Notes: generated by a model not told the origin, from the letters alone. Numbered from the stretch's first letter, positions 16,055 to 25,550 are shown. The stretch is 64,000 nt of DNA from Prosthecochloris marina (GCF_003182595.1 NZ_PDNZ01000006.1:124001-188000), one strand, 5' to 3'. Translations and numbers: made by a program.

Positions 16055-16894
16055 TCACTTCTTTCTCGCCACAACCGCAATGTCGGGAGATTCAGGGCAA
16101 AAAGCCGAGCCTGCAACATCAGAGTATAGCTCTTCAATCCTGAATCCACACTCTTCAAACTCCTCTCTGAGTGATTCCCGGCTGAAATATTGCAGCCAGT
16201 TATAGACAACACGAGTTCTTGCCTTTTCAATTATCGTGTATTTATCGAGAGTTACTTTTTCTTCCTGATACTTGAATGTGTTCAGGAACCCGTAATAATC
16301 ATCAGAAGACCAAAAATGATCGAGTTGGTTGTACTCGTACGTCGCAACTTCCTGTCTGCTGTCGAATATGTTCAATGAATGAACATCCAGAAGAACTGAT
16401 CCGCCAGGGCTCAAAAATGTGAAAAATTTGGAAAGGAGCATCCTTCTTTGTGAAGGGCTCAATGCACAAAAATCGCAAAATATCAATGTAATGAGATCAT
16501 ACCTTTCCTCCGTCTCATACTCCAAATAGTTTTGTTGAACATAGTTGATGTTCAGTTCTTTTTGATGAGCGGTCTCTTTCGCATGTTGTATAGATCTTTC
16601 AGAAAAATCGATTCCGGTAACAGAGGAACCACTTTCTGCAAACCGCGTTGTATACAGGCCCGGACCACACCCAAAATCAGCAACATTTGAACCTGAGCCC
16701 ACCCCGAAATGAGACACTATCCACTGCACCGATCGATCAACGAAAGTTCTTTTTCGGGACGACAGATCAATTGCATCGTTCAAGTGATACTCGAGCATCT
16801 TTTTTGAGGTGTGCTCATCGGTCCACAGTTCATCTGCTGTATAGTACTGAAAAGGTAAAGGGCGGGCGTTGATTTTTGCCAGTTCATCAAACAT
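16055..16894 (-). CDS. Class I SAM-dependent methyltransferase
   Basis: 279 residues. SAM motif I is VADFGCGPGLYTTRFAESG followed by VTGIDFSERSI, then the post-I acidic residue and a motif II-like DLITLIFCDFCALSPSQRRMLLSKFFTFLSPGGSVLLD. The C-terminal part carries a beta insertion (YYGFLNTFKYQEEKVTLDKY). ATG at 16894 is preferred over the TTG five codons upstream. Small-molecule methylation is likely but the substrate is unknown. Confidence 0.8.
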   Translation of the reverse strand: MFDELAKINARPLPFQYYTADELWTDEHTSKKMLEYHLNDAIDLSSRKRTFVDRSVQWIVSHFGVGSGSNVADFGCGPGLYTTRFAESGSSVTGIDFSERSIQHAKETAHQKELNINYVQQNYLEYETEERYDLITLIFCDFCALSPSQRRMLLSKFFTFLSPGGSVLLDVHSLNIFDSRQEVATYEYNQLDHFWSSDDYYGFLNTFKYQEEKVTLDKYTIIEKARTRVVYNWLQYFSRESLREEFEECGFRIEELYSDVAGSAFCPESPDIAVVARKK

Positions 16895-17126
16895 TTTCAA
16901 TCCAAACAAATTTAAATTAATAGCGGCTGTTGTTCAGTAAACACAAAAAATAAACGAACACCCAATTTTGCCTACTGGTAAAATCTCCTTTTTCTTTGCA
17001 TCACCATCTCAGCCGAACCTCAAGTTTCTGCCTTAGTCTCCTAAAAAGACGAAATCGAGAGAGAAAGGCAAGGATCTTGAAGCCTGTTCTTCGTTTCCAG
17101 TAATCGTTGTATGATAGGAAAAGCGA

Positions 17127-17315
17127 TTACGCAATATCATCGAACGTCATCCCAAGGACGCGAGCAATCGCGGAGTAAACCTCAAGCGAACCCTTTCTCT
17201 TGCCGGCTTCGAGTTGCGAGAGATAAGGGACACTTATTCCCACGGCATCTGCAAGTTTTACAACCGCCCGTTCGGGTTTATCCCCCTGTTTGATTACTTG
17301 TACAGTCGTTGATAC
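17127..17315 (-). pseudogene. Decayed XRE-type helix-turn-helix antitoxin-like gene
   Basis: The minus strand reads VQVIKQGDKPERAVVKLADAV then GISVPYLSQLEAGKRKGSLE and VYSAIARVLGMTFDDIA before a TAA. This is a clear HTH like the small XRE proteins with a VIRQGDKP N-terminus. No ATG, GTG or TTG start exists in frame after the preceding stop, and the segment before the HTH looks shortened, so an internal deletion or frameshift is likely. No partner toxin is intact nearby. Confidence 0.6.
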
Positions 17316-17360
17316 ACCTCCCCTCGAGGAGCGATTTCTATGACAAGAATATGTAACTTT

Positions 17361-17846
17361 TCAATGGCAATTCGAATCTCGCTTGTATCTATAGGTAATG
17401 AAACCATAACCCGAACCTGGATCCGGCTTTGATTTCCCAGCTCTGATGAACCCGTTACGCTCGTAGAACCTGTGGTTCCTCACCGCATAATCCGGCGTTT
17501 CAAGTAACCACTGTGTATCTTTCGGATACAGCTTCATCACCTCATGTAACAGTGTACTGCCGATTCCCTTTCCCATACAGCTTTCGTGAAGAAAAATCCC
17601 GAAAAGTTCGCAATAATCCGTATGGCTCCTGACGATGCAACCGCCGACGATGATACCGTCAACAACGCATTTGAAATAGTCATGCATATCAATCCAGCGA
17701 GTATGAGCCTCGATACTGTCGTGCCCCGGAGGACCCTCGAAACCCCGAGCTGCCGGCCTATACCTCTTATCGTCGAGGAATGCAGATACCGCCGCCGATC
17801 GCAAAAGCTCTGCATCCGGCCCTACAGCTTTCTCAATCACCATCAT
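17361..17846 (-). CDS. GNAT-family N-acetyltransferase
   Basis: 161 residues with the acetyl-CoA loop HESCMGKGIGSTLLHEVM, preceded by CELFGIFLHE, and the ending RNHRFYERNGFIRAG usual for GNATs. Strand VVDGIIVGGCIVR is the core beta pair. It begins MMV with two adjacent ATG codons. 47 bases downstream of the SDR gene on the same strand, so possibly cotranscribed. Confidence 0.85.
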   Translation of the reverse strand: MMVIEKAVGPDAELLRSAAVSAFLDDKRYRPAARGFEGPPGHDSIEAHTRWIDMHDYFKCVVDGIIVGGCIVRSHTDYCELFGIFLHESCMGKGIGSTLLHEVMKLYPKDTQWLLETPDYAVRNHRFYERNGFIRAGKSKPDPGSGYGFITYRYKRDSNCH

Positions 17847-17893
17847 GAGCCATTCTCCAAACCGCAGGCATCATCAGCTCGGGATACGACCTT

Positions 17894-18667
17894 TTAATTC
17901 CCATGATTGTATTCTCGAGCATCTCTTGCGTTGAGTTTATTGAACAGAGGGACGATTTGTTTTGGAAACAACCGTCCGAGGATGAACAAATAAGCGGCCA
18001 TTTTCACACGGATCTCCTCCTTTCCCTTATTGAGCTCTTTCAAGGCAATGGCAGCCGCCTCACTCGCACTCATGGCGGTCACAGGGGCTTGTCCTTCCTG
18101 AAACGGGGTATCGACTGCTGGATAGAAAATTTCAACGACTTTGATACCCAGTTTTGATAATTCTACCCTCATGCTCTGCGTCATCGAATGCAAGGCTGCT
18201 TTGGTTGCACAGTAATTAGACTGAATGGATAGAGGAACATAAACCAAACCAGAAGTGACATTGACTACGGAGCCCTTGTTCTTGACAAGAATCGGCAATA
18301 ACCGACGGGTTAGCAAAACCGGCGCTATGAAATTCGTTCGCCACTCATCAAAAAGTTTTGTCTCCAGCTCTCCCTCTTTGGCGAATTGATAACGTTTCAC
18401 GATTCCAGCATTGTTCATCAGCATATTCAGGCCATCGAACTCCCGAGAAATCCTGTCGCACATTACTTCACGCTCATGCTGTTCGGTGATGTCACACTGA
18501 ATGGTTATCAACTGGGGCTCCTCACTTTTCGCCCTATCCAGCTTTTCCTGCGAACGGCCGCAGATAATCACGGTTGCCTGTTGTGCAACCATCTGTTTCG
18601 CCATTTCAAAACCAATACCAGAACTTCCTCCGGTAATTAAAACCGTCCTGTCTGCCTCACCAACCAT
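17894..18667 (-). CDS. Short-chain dehydrogenase/reductase (DltE-like)
   Basis: NAD(P)-dependent oxidoreductase of the classical SDR family, 257 residues. Cofactor motif TGGSSGIGFEMAKQ (about 13-26), NNAG (about 91), catalytic Ser in NVTSGLVYV, and YCATK as the YxxxK pair. The C-terminal MSASEAAAIALKELNKGKEEIRVKMAAYLFILGRLFP matches a subgroup near DltE. Substrate unknown. Its Crp-type neighbour 67 bases upstream may regulate it. Confidence 0.88.
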   Translation of the reverse strand: MVGEADRTVLITGGSSGIGFEMAKQMVAQQATVIICGRSQEKLDRAKSEEPQLITIQCDITEQHEREVMCDRISREFDGLNMLMNNAGIVKRYQFAKEGELETKLFDEWRTNFIAPVLLTRRLLPILVKNKGSVVNVTSGLVYVPLSIQSNYCATKAALHSMTQSMRVELSKLGIKVVEIFYPAVDTPFQEGQAPVTAMSASEAAAIALKELNKGKEEIRVKMAAYLFILGRLFPKQIVPLFNKLNARDAREYNHGN

Positions 18668-18734
18668 GGAACCTCCGTCTCACGTTACCTGTTTGCAGGA
18701 AAGTTAAGCAGCATGGCGATTCCAAGTCATTGAC

Positions 18735-19355
18735 TCAGGTTAATTTCAGTTTTTTTCTTATGCGGCTGAGTGCCTGCGGTGTTATACCGATAAAGGACGC
18801 GATATGATACTGCTTGACCTTACTCTCGAGGTTCGGGTATTCACGCTTACAATTCAGATACCGTGTTGTAGCATCATCGATCAAAAATGACCGTTCCCGC
18901 ATTTCCTTCACTATATAGACATTCTCTACAAGCTTGAAAACAAATGGATACCATCGAAGATCATTCTCCAGCATCTCCATCAATTCGCTCCAATCGAATT
19001 GAAGAATATCGGTATCAACGAGAGCTTCGATGAAAAAGTGTGAAGGGCGTTTTTGTACCAACGCACTATAAGAGACAACAAACGACCCTCTATCGGAAAA
19101 TCCCTTCGTCAAATCGTGACCTTCGTTATCGATATAATACAGCCGAAACAGACCATTGAGGTTGAAGCCCAGGTATTTGGGGAACTCCCCCGCTCGCTGA
19201 AACAATTCACCCTGTTCAAAATGTACAAGGTTAGATTTTTCAAACAGGTTTTGTATCAGCTCATCAGATATATCCGATATCGTTTTCGACGTTGCAGCAA
19301 ATAGCTCTTTCGCTTTTTCTCTGTTCAATGCACCCGATCGGTTTTGTGATTCCAT
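18735..19355 (-). CDS. Crp/Fnr-family transcriptional regulator
   Basis: 206 residues: cyclic-nucleotide-binding fold (about 30-130, with FEQGELFQRAGEFPKYLGFNLNGLFRLYY) and a short C-terminal winged helix ending KQYHIASFIGITPQALSRIRKKL. The last part is the recognition helix form common in Bacteroidota/Chlorobiota Crp-like regulators. No Fe-S cysteine set is present, so it is not an Fnr oxygen sensor. Ligand unknown. Start ATG at 19355. Confidence 0.85.
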   Translation of the reverse strand: MESQNRSGALNREKAKELFAATSKTISDISDELIQNLFEKSNLVHFEQGELFQRAGEFPKYLGFNLNGLFRLYYIDNEGHDLTKGFSDRGSFVVSYSALVQKRPSHFFIEALVDTDILQFDWSELMEMLENDLRWYPFVFKLVENVYIVKEMRERSFLIDDATTRYLNCKREYPNLESKVKQYHIASFIGITPQALSRIRKKLKLT

Positions 19356-19362
19356 CAACGTT

Positions 19363-19791
19363 TTATCGAACGTTCTTCACGCCCCTTCTGCTCCCGGTGC
19401 AAGGGTCACCCTCAGGCATACCCTCCAGCCATTGACGCAGTTGGGCGATTCTTTCCCTGGTCAGCCTGGTTTTCTCCAGACAATAGCACATGGGATAGAT
19501 GCTCCCATATTCCATCTGTTTGTTCTCGGCGGGATAGAGCGACACCAAATGAAGATCCCGGAAAGAAACCCAAGCCTGTTGTGCTTTTTTCAAAGCTGCG
19601 GTAAAACGCTTTTCGCCTTTGTGTGCTTTCATCACTTGTCGATAGACCTGATCGAGTTCCTTGTCGGCCTCTTGAGATTCAGCACAGGTTTGTTCACTGA
19701 GCTCAGTTTGTGTCTGGGCTGTAGCACATTGCATCATAACCGGCACAGCAAAACCCAGGACAATCAAAACGGGTAACCAGATTTTGTTCAT
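19363..19791 (-). CDS. Secreted LprI-like (DUF1311) protein
   Basis: 142 residues with a cleavable signal peptide (about 1-25, LPVLIVLGFAVPVMMQCATA). The mature part follows the DUF1311/LprI pattern: EADKELDQVYRQVM, AALKKAQQAWVSFRDL, and MCYCLEKTRLTRERIAQLR with paired Cys. LprI from mycobacteria inhibits lysozyme; whether this one does is not known. Its stop lies 7 bases from the Crp-type regulator start, so they may form an operon. Confidence 0.78.
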   Translation of the reverse strand: MNKIWLPVLIVLGFAVPVMMQCATAQTQTELSEQTCAESQEADKELDQVYRQVMKAHKGEKRFTAALKKAQQAWVSFRDLHLVSLYPAENKQMEYGSIYPMCYCLEKTRLTRERIAQLRQWLEGMPEGDPCTGSRRGVKNVR

Positions 19792-19858
19792 GATGAATTG
19801 GATATGGGTTGATCAACTGTACAGATAACAACTGCTTGGTAAAGGCTTCGGAAACCTG

Positions 19859-20317
19859 TTAAAGACTTTTCCGCATTGCATAATTACACCTGTGAGACAA
19901 GTGCTCCGGTGTGTATTCGGTGAACCCGTACTTTCTATACAAGCTCACCGCTTCTTTCAAACAACTGTTTGTTTCAAGAATCATGGTGGAAAAACCCAAA
20001 GACCTGGCTACAATGAATGCGTCCTCCATCATTTTTTTACCCAGACCTCTTCCTTTATATTCTGCTTTGAGATACATTTTCCTCAGCTCGCACGTATTCT
20101 CGTCGATGGTATAGAGACCATAGGAGCCGACTACCGCACCATTATCTTCAAGTACCTTGAATGCTCCGCCAGAACGTATATACGACTCATCGATATCCTG
20201 TATATCGGCATCGGTCTCTTCCGGATTCACTGAAAGCCCATAGTGCTTTAACGCGCTTTCGAGCAAAGCGAAAACCATTGCTTCATCTCCCTGCCTGTAT
20301 TCCCTGAGAGTACACAT
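19859..20317 (-). CDS. GNAT-family N-acetyltransferase
   Basis: 152 residues. Acetyl-CoA loop KAEYKGRGLGKKMMEDAF, preceded by TCELRKMYLK, and the ending VSLYRKYGFTEYTPEHLSHRC. MCTLREYRQGDEAMVF is the natural N-terminus. Codes on its own between the LprI-like and formyltransferase-like genes. Substrate unknown. Confidence 0.85.
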   Translation of the reverse strand: MCTLREYRQGDEAMVFALLESALKHYGLSVNPEETDADIQDIDESYIRSGGAFKVLEDNGAVVGSYGLYTIDENTCELRKMYLKAEYKGRGLGKKMMEDAFIVARSLGFSTMILETNSCLKEAVSLYRKYGFTEYTPEHLSHRCNYAMRKSL

Positions 20318-20367
20318 ATCTTGCAAACAAAGCTTATAGCATAATACGGAAAAAATGCCTCTTGTTT

Positions 20368-21132
20368 TCAATCCCCGACAGGACACACCAATCGAGGTTT
20401 TTCCACGAATACACGGTGACCGGGATCAAACATGTAGAGATCTTCAAGCATCTTGCCGAGAATCGAGGAACTGATATACCTCCTGGACCAGACAAAGCCG
20501 TTTGTTTCCGCTTCTGCACAAAGTTCGCGGCGGGCCGTTTCGACGCAACCCCACACAAGCATTTGCTTGCACAACCCGGCAAGCATATCGAGTGCAACAT
20601 GCTGGTTCAGCAATCTCAGATCTCCGTATGTCGCCTCAGGACTCAGCGTGCGTTTTCTGACTCTGATAATCCGGCCTGAGTCGACATCACTCTTGATATC
20701 GACTTTGAGACGCGAAGAGCGATTCATAAAATGAAGAGTGGCTCCGTGCTCTCCATGGTTCTCAATCAAGGGAACATGGTCATACCCTACCCCGCGCAGA
20801 ACTGGCAGAGCGGGATGAATATTGAGCGGCAGACCGAGAAAATCGAAATCGTCGTAAGAAAAAATGAAATCGTTGTAGAACGAGATGGTAAACAGCCATG
20901 ATCGTGATCGAAGCTCTTTTCTCAGAGCGGTTTTACCCGTGCCTTTTTTCCAGATCAACTGCTTCGCGTTGGGAAAAAAACCGGAAAACAGGCGAAACCC
21001 ATCCCCTCCCAAATTGGGGTCACCAAAGAAAAGAATAGTGTCAGTGTTCGAATCAAACCTGAAATCCGACATTCTCTGTTGCACCGTTTTTACAATGTGG
21101 CTGTCAACTTGTCGCAGAACCGAGCGAAACAT
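20368..21132 (-). CDS. Formyltransferase-like protein
   Basis: 254 residues. The centre matches the Met-tRNA/GART formyltransferase fold: LPLNIHPALPVLRGVGYDHVP holds the NxHPSLLPxxRG signature, and HGATLHFMN with VDSGRIIRV matches the GxTxHxV...DxGxII motif. The N-terminal half (TDTILFFGDPNLGGDGFRL) is a divergent Rossmann part. Formyl or sugar-amine acceptors are possible; not the housekeeping Fmt. The ATG at 21132 has GGAG about 10 bases upstream and overlaps the flavodoxin gene by 29 bases; 21072 is an alternative start. Confidence 0.65.
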   Translation of the reverse strand: MFRSVLRQVDSHIVKTVQQRMSDFRFDSNTDTILFFGDPNLGGDGFRLFSGFFPNAKQLIWKKGTGKTALRKELRSRSWLFTISFYNDFIFSYDDFDFLGLPLNIHPALPVLRGVGYDHVPLIENHGEHGATLHFMNRSSRLKVDIKSDVDSGRIIRVRKRTLSPEATYGDLRLLNQHVALDMLAGLCKQMLVWGCVETARRELCAEAETNGFVWSRRYISSSILGKMLEDLYMFDPGHRVFVEKPRLVCPVGD

Positions 21133-21778
21133 TCATTTTTTCTCCACAGAAACGCTTGACCTCACCGCCAAAGAACACAGCTTTTTCAGGGTCGGTCCGG
21201 TCCCAGCTTCGCAATTGATCCTTCAGGTATGTCTTATAAAATACGGTCAGTGCTTCCCTGTCTTCATCCGTCAGCTTCTCTACGATCACTCTACCACCGA
21301 AATATCCACTGAGGGATGGTTTCCTCTCCAGGGGAGCATGCATCGGAGTGAAATAACCGTCAATCCGCTTTCTGCCGCTTTGCGTACTTCCGTCCGTTCC
21401 ACACACGACAAATGTCGCCAATATCTTTCCGTTCAACTCATCGTTGCGAGATTCGAGAAAATCAACGATTCTTTTGTGAACACCGCCAATCCAGATACCT
21501 GAACCTACAACAAACCGGTCATATCGGGAAATTACGTCAGAAAAAGAAATGCTTTCGATATCGAGAAGATCGACCGGCCCTTGTATCCCCTCGTGTATCC
21601 AACCTGCAGTCTCCTTTGTCGCCCCATATCTGGTTGCATAGATCAAAGCCGTTCGCTTCTCATCACCTTCCGTTAATCTCGCAATATCGCAACCCCAAAA
21701 AAGCGCCATCAAGGACACCGAAGAATATTTGCATGCCCTTGCAAGAAACTCCCTCCTGGAAATACAATCAGATGACAT
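21104..21778 (-). CDS. Flavodoxin-domain protein with twin-arginine-like signal
   Basis: 224 residues. After MSSDCI comes SRREFLARACKYSSVSLMAL, which looks like a Tat signal, ending near WGC (possible lipidation). The mature part has a flavodoxin fold: TALIYATRYGATKETAGWI is the FMN phosphate loop, VVGSGIWIGGVHKRIVDFLE the second loop, as in menaquinone-dependent HemG-type oxidases. HemG is not normally exported, so a redox role outside the membrane or a mis-read signal are both possible. Coupled to the formyltransferase-like gene. Confidence 0.75.
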   Translation of the reverse strand: MSSDCISRREFLARACKYSSVSLMALFWGCDIARLTEGDEKRTALIYATRYGATKETAGWIHEGIQGPVDLLDIESISFSDVISRYDRFVVGSGIWIGGVHKRIVDFLESRNDELNGKILATFVVCGTDGSTQSGRKRIDGYFTPMHAPLERKPSLSGYFGGRVIVEKLTDEDREALTVFYKTYLKDQLRSWDRTDPEKAVFFGGEVKRFCGEKMNVSLGSATS

Positions 21779-21843
21779 AGTATTACAGTGCTCCTGAAAA
21801 TGTGGTTGACCCAAAACGGGTATAGAGGTTAACAGGCATGTGA

Positions 21844-22452
21844 TTAATCCGAGTAAGTGATTCCCCTGTTATCTCTATAATGATTCATCCCCTCGATGAT
21901 ATCCCGGGCTAACACCCGGTCTTGCGATAACGGTGGCAGGTTATCCACATCGAAAAAATCAATGCCGGATATTTCAATGTTATCGCGAGGAGCTCCCCCT
22001 GTTACCTCAGCGGTGAAAAACAACTTGTACAAGCTTACCGGATACTTCGGTGTATAAGGATGACGATCCCTGTCTTTAACCGCGTAGAGAGAAATGACTT
22101 TTATTGCAAACCCGGATTCTTCGAGCACCTCTCGGGCAATTCCTTCTTTCGGAGATTCATTTTGATCCGCCCATCCCCCAGGCAACGTCCATTTTCCATT
22201 TGACCTCTCCTTCACTAAAAGGACTTTGCTGTCCTTGATCACACAGGCTCGCAAATCAACCTTTGGAGTTGCATAGCCTTTTTCCGGAATAAAAAATTTT
22301 TCTATTTCCTCGATCCCCGCTGCACTGACTTTCGAGTAGAGCATCGTACTAATCGCGATGAGCCGCTCATACCTCTCACGGTCGTATGGATCCTTGGTAT
22401 AGTAAAGACCTGCCTGAGCAATTGCTCTGATTTCTTTAACCAGTTCATGCAT
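21844..22452 (-). CDS. NUDIX hydrolase
   Basis: Cleaves a nucleoside-diphosphate-linked compound. 202 residues: an N-terminal helical domain (about 1-60) seen in the ADP-ribose or NUDIX_N subgroup, then the NUDIX box GGWADQNESPKEGIAREVLEESG split over residues about 116-138 with REVLEESG intact. A C-terminal hydrophobic tail completes the fold. Independent unit upstream of the flavodoxin gene. Confidence 0.88.
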   Translation of the reverse strand: MHELVKEIRAIAQAGLYYTKDPYDRERYERLIAISTMLYSKVSAAGIEEIEKFFIPEKGYATPKVDLRACVIKDSKVLLVKERSNGKWTLPGGWADQNESPKEGIAREVLEESGFAIKVISLYAVKDRDRHPYTPKYPVSLYKLFFTAEVTGGAPRDNIEISGIDFFDVDNLPPLSQDRVLARDIIEGMNHYRDNRGITYSD

Positions 22453-22487
22453 TTTTCTGTGATTGCTTTTGCTGTAACAGGACGCTG

Positions 22488-24278
22488 TTATTCCACCCTC
22501 AAGTCGTAAGGCAGCATCGTCATCCTGAACATCCCCCCCGGCTGTTGTTCCAGCTTCAGGAGAAGATCGAGCGTTTGCAATGAACGATCGGCGACGCTTC
22601 CCGAAGGGATTTGTTCTCCAAGCATCCTGGCAGTTATTCCGGGGCCGCCGCCGAAAAGATATTCCATCAACCCCTGAGGCTCGGGATAGAGTTTCAATCC
22701 GGGAACTTTTGCGGAATCCATTTCAGCCATCGCTCGAGCAGCGAAGAGCGCATCCTGTAGCCCGCCGATCCGGTCAACCAACCCTTTTTTAACAGCAAGA
22801 TCTCCCGTCCAGACTCTGCCGCCTGCAACGGCTTCGACCTCGTTCAGAGTCATTTTCCTCGATCGGGCAACTTTTGCCAGAAAGTCATCGTAAATCCAGC
22901 CGGTCGTTTCCATGAACTTCGCCATTCCTTCTTCATCGAGCGGCTTGAAAACCGTGAACCCATCGGCATTTTTTCCTTTGATAACCACCTCACGATTCAA
23001 GCCGATCTTCTCCTGTAGCGCGCTTATCTCGGGCTTCAACGCATAGACGCCGATCGAGCCGGTAACGGTAAGCGGTTCGGCGAAGATACTGTCTGCTGCA
23101 AGTGCTATCATATATCCCCCCGACGCGGCAACACCTGACATCGAAGCAACTATCGGCTTCTTCACTTTCGCCGAATCGAGAATCTGCAACATATTGGATG
23201 AGGCGAGAGCATCACCTCCCGGACTGTCGATACGAAGCACGATAGCCTTGACACTTTCATCATCGAGTGCAGCCTGAACCGAACTTCTGAGAGTTTCTTC
23301 GTCAAATCCCTGTTCCGTTCCTCCCGTCATATCATCCTCCAGGCGAACAATCGATCCCGACGCTGTTATCACAGCGATATTTTCTTTCGTCTCGGGTTCG
23401 AACGGCCAGGGAATAGAGGCTTTATAACGTGCTCCGCTGACCAGAACATCTTCATCACTTCGCTCTCCGTCTCCCTTTCCAAATGTTTTTTTCAATCCTT
23501 CCAGATACTCCCAATGCCCGCTGATTTCATCGACAATTCCGAACTCTTTCGCCTGCTTTGCCGACAAAACCGTTTTTTCATCGATAATGCTTTCATATTC
23601 CTCGACAGGAATCCCTCTCCGCTTCGCCACATAGCCTGTATAGGCATCATAAACAGCATCCAGCATCATCTCAACCTGCTCCCTGTACTCCGGGCTCGCT
23701 CCAGCTCTTGTAAACGGTTCGACCCCGCTTTTCCATGCCGACCATTGAGCAGCCTGAAAAGAAACCCCGAGCTTTTCAAGCGTTCCTGTATAAAATAGCA
23801 GCTCGGCCTTCAAACCATCGAGCAAGAGAAAATTCCCTCGCTCCGCAACAATGGAATCACATGCAGATGCAAGCCACACATCTGCATCAGAAGCACTACC
23901 AAGAAAAGCGTTTACCGGTTTCCCGGTTTTTCTCGTCTGCTCGATAGCTCGCTGAATCTGCTGGATCTTCGCAGAGCCTGTTCGTACTCCACGGATGTCG
24001 AGCAGGACACTTTTGATTCGTTCATCTTCACCCGCCTGGTCGAGCAGAAACAGAATATCCTGTAAAGACAGTTCTTGCGACTCACGCTCAAAAGGCAGAG
24101 AGAACCCGACATCGGTGGTTTCCTTGATGTCTCCGTAAACATCTATTTTCAGTACGAACTCTTCAGGTAGCGATTTCTGCGTCGTAAAGGCCCGGTAAAG
24201 ACCTATCGCAAGAACAAGAAAAACCAGTACGACAACGATGCAGCCGATCTTTCCTGCACCTATTTTCTTCTTTGCCAT
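22488..24278 (-). CDS. sppA: Signal peptide peptidase SppA, 67K type
   Basis: Membrane-anchored serine protease that degrades released signal peptides. 596 residues with one N-terminal membrane helix (about 9-30). Tandem ClpP-like domains: the first carries the catalytic Lys region SAWKSGVEPFTRAG, the second the nucleophile Ser in MSGVAASGGYMIALAADSI, as in E. coli SppA. RIDSPGGDALAS is also typical. Length is normal for the two-domain form. Same strand as NUDIX and the ABC ATPase but with its own gaps. Confidence 0.93.
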   Translation of the reverse strand: MAKKKIGAGKIGCIVVVLVFLVLAIGLYRAFTTQKSLPEEFVLKIDVYGDIKETTDVGFSLPFERESQELSLQDILFLLDQAGEDERIKSVLLDIRGVRTGSAKIQQIQRAIEQTRKTGKPVNAFLGSASDADVWLASACDSIVAERGNFLLLDGLKAELLFYTGTLEKLGVSFQAAQWSAWKSGVEPFTRAGASPEYREQVEMMLDAVYDAYTGYVAKRRGIPVEEYESIIDEKTVLSAKQAKEFGIVDEISGHWEYLEGLKKTFGKGDGERSDEDVLVSGARYKASIPWPFEPETKENIAVITASGSIVRLEDDMTGGTEQGFDEETLRSSVQAALDDESVKAIVLRIDSPGGDALASSNMLQILDSAKVKKPIVASMSGVAASGGYMIALAADSIFAEPLTVTGSIGVYALKPEISALQEKIGLNREVVIKGKNADGFTVFKPLDEEGMAKFMETTGWIYDDFLAKVARSRKMTLNEVEAVAGGRVWTGDLAVKKGLVDRIGGLQDALFAARAMAEMDSAKVPGLKLYPEPQGLMEYLFGGGPGITARMLGEQIPSGSVADRSLQTLDLLLKLEQQPGGMFRMTMLPYDLRVE

Positions 24279-24411
24279 TGGATTATGTTATGTTTTCATT
24301 TTTCAGTTACACAAACAGCTCTATCGTCTATCAAGTTTCTTATCCGCAAACCAGGTAATGGGTTAACAGGAAACATGACCTACTATTAACAAACTTTTTT
24401 GCAAAAGAGCC

Positions 24412-25386
24412 TTATTCATACAGCAAACAGCTCACCTGGTGCCGACCATCGTCGCAGAGTGGCTTTAACATCGGCTCCACCGAGCGGCACCGCTCCATCA
24501 CTTCGGGACAGCGGGGATGAAAACTGCATCCGGACGGCATATCGAGCGGTCCGGGCAAATCGCCTTTCAAGAGTATCCTTTCCTTTTTTCGGCTCAATTC
24601 CGGCAGAGGAATCGCCGACATCAGTGCTTTCGTATAAGGATGCTTCGGGTTTCTGTAGAGTTCATCCGAATCGGCTACCTCGACGATCTTTCCAAGGTAC
24701 ATAACCGCAACACGGTCTGAAATATACTCGACAACCGAAAGGTCATGAGCGATGAAGAGATAGGTCAACCCGAACTCGGTCTGCAGATCTTTCAGCAAGT
24801 TGATGATTTGCGACTGAATGGAAACATCGAGTGCAGAAACAGGTTCGTCACAGATGATAACCTTGGGGTTGACCGCGAGCGCCCTCGCAATACCTATCCT
24901 CTGCCGCTGTCCTCCTGAAAATTCATGCGGGTAACGGTTGAAATAGTCGTTGCTCAACCCCACAATATCGAGCAACTCATAGATTTTCTTCTTTGCATCC
25001 TTGCGGGGAACCACCTTATGAACCGACAGAACCTCGTTAAGCATCTGACCGATTGTCATCCTTGGGTTGAGAGAACTGAACGGATCCTGGAAAATCATCT
25101 GCATCTGACTGCGCAGACTGCGAAAATCCCGGTTACCGATCGTATCTATAGCCTCACCGTCATACCATATTTCACCTTTCACCGGAACAGGCGTCAACCT
25201 CAACAAGGCCCTCCCGAGAGTTGTTTTACCGCAGCCCGACTCCCCGACCAGGCCAAGCGTCTCTCCTTTTCTCACGTCGAAGGAAACCCCGTTAACCGCT
25301 TTAACTACAGCCTTTTTCCCTCCTTTCCTCGATGAAAAGGCAACTTCGAGGTCACGGACCTTCAGCAGCAAGTCGCCCTTTCCCAT
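24412..25386 (-). CDS. Oligopeptide/dipeptide ABC transporter ATP-binding protein (OppF/DppF)
   Basis: Energy-coupling ATPase of a peptide importer. 324 residues: Walker A GESGCGKTTLGRALL, Q-loop around MIFQDPFSSLNPRMTIG, signature FSGGQRQRIGIARAL, Walker B VIICDEPVSALD, and the C-terminal oligo_HPY-type part with CSFHPRCPEVMERC (Fe-S-like cysteines known from OppF/DppF). ATG at 25386 is preferred over the GTG seven codons upstream. No permease or binding protein adjoins it; the binding lipoprotein at the left end could be its partner. Confidence 0.9.
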   Translation of the reverse strand: MGKGDLLLKVRDLEVAFSSRKGGKKAVVKAVNGVSFDVRKGETLGLVGESGCGKTTLGRALLRLTPVPVKGEIWYDGEAIDTIGNRDFRSLRSQMQMIFQDPFSSLNPRMTIGQMLNEVLSVHKVVPRKDAKKKIYELLDIVGLSNDYFNRYPHEFSGGQRQRIGIARALAVNPKVIICDEPVSALDVSIQSQIINLLKDLQTEFGLTYLFIAHDLSVVEYISDRVAVMYLGKIVEVADSDELYRNPKHPYTKALMSAIPLPELSRKKERILLKGDLPGPLDMPSGCSFHPRCPEVMERCRSVEPMLKPLCDDGRHQVSCLLYE

Positions 25387-25550
25387 ATCCGTCCCATTCT
25401 TTTTCACCCGGGCAAATTCAATTCAATATTCAGCTAAAAACTTCTCACTTCGGAAAAACACCCTTGTTTTCCGCACTGGGCAATATACAGGATTTTCCTC
25501 TGTTGAACCTGCTCCTCTCGATGCCCGATCATTCTCCCACTTCTTTTTCT

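Noticed and set aside
18668..18734. GCTTAAC core as another attC site
   Set aside because: Matches one 7-base half only; the opposite half and stem are missing over the needed length.
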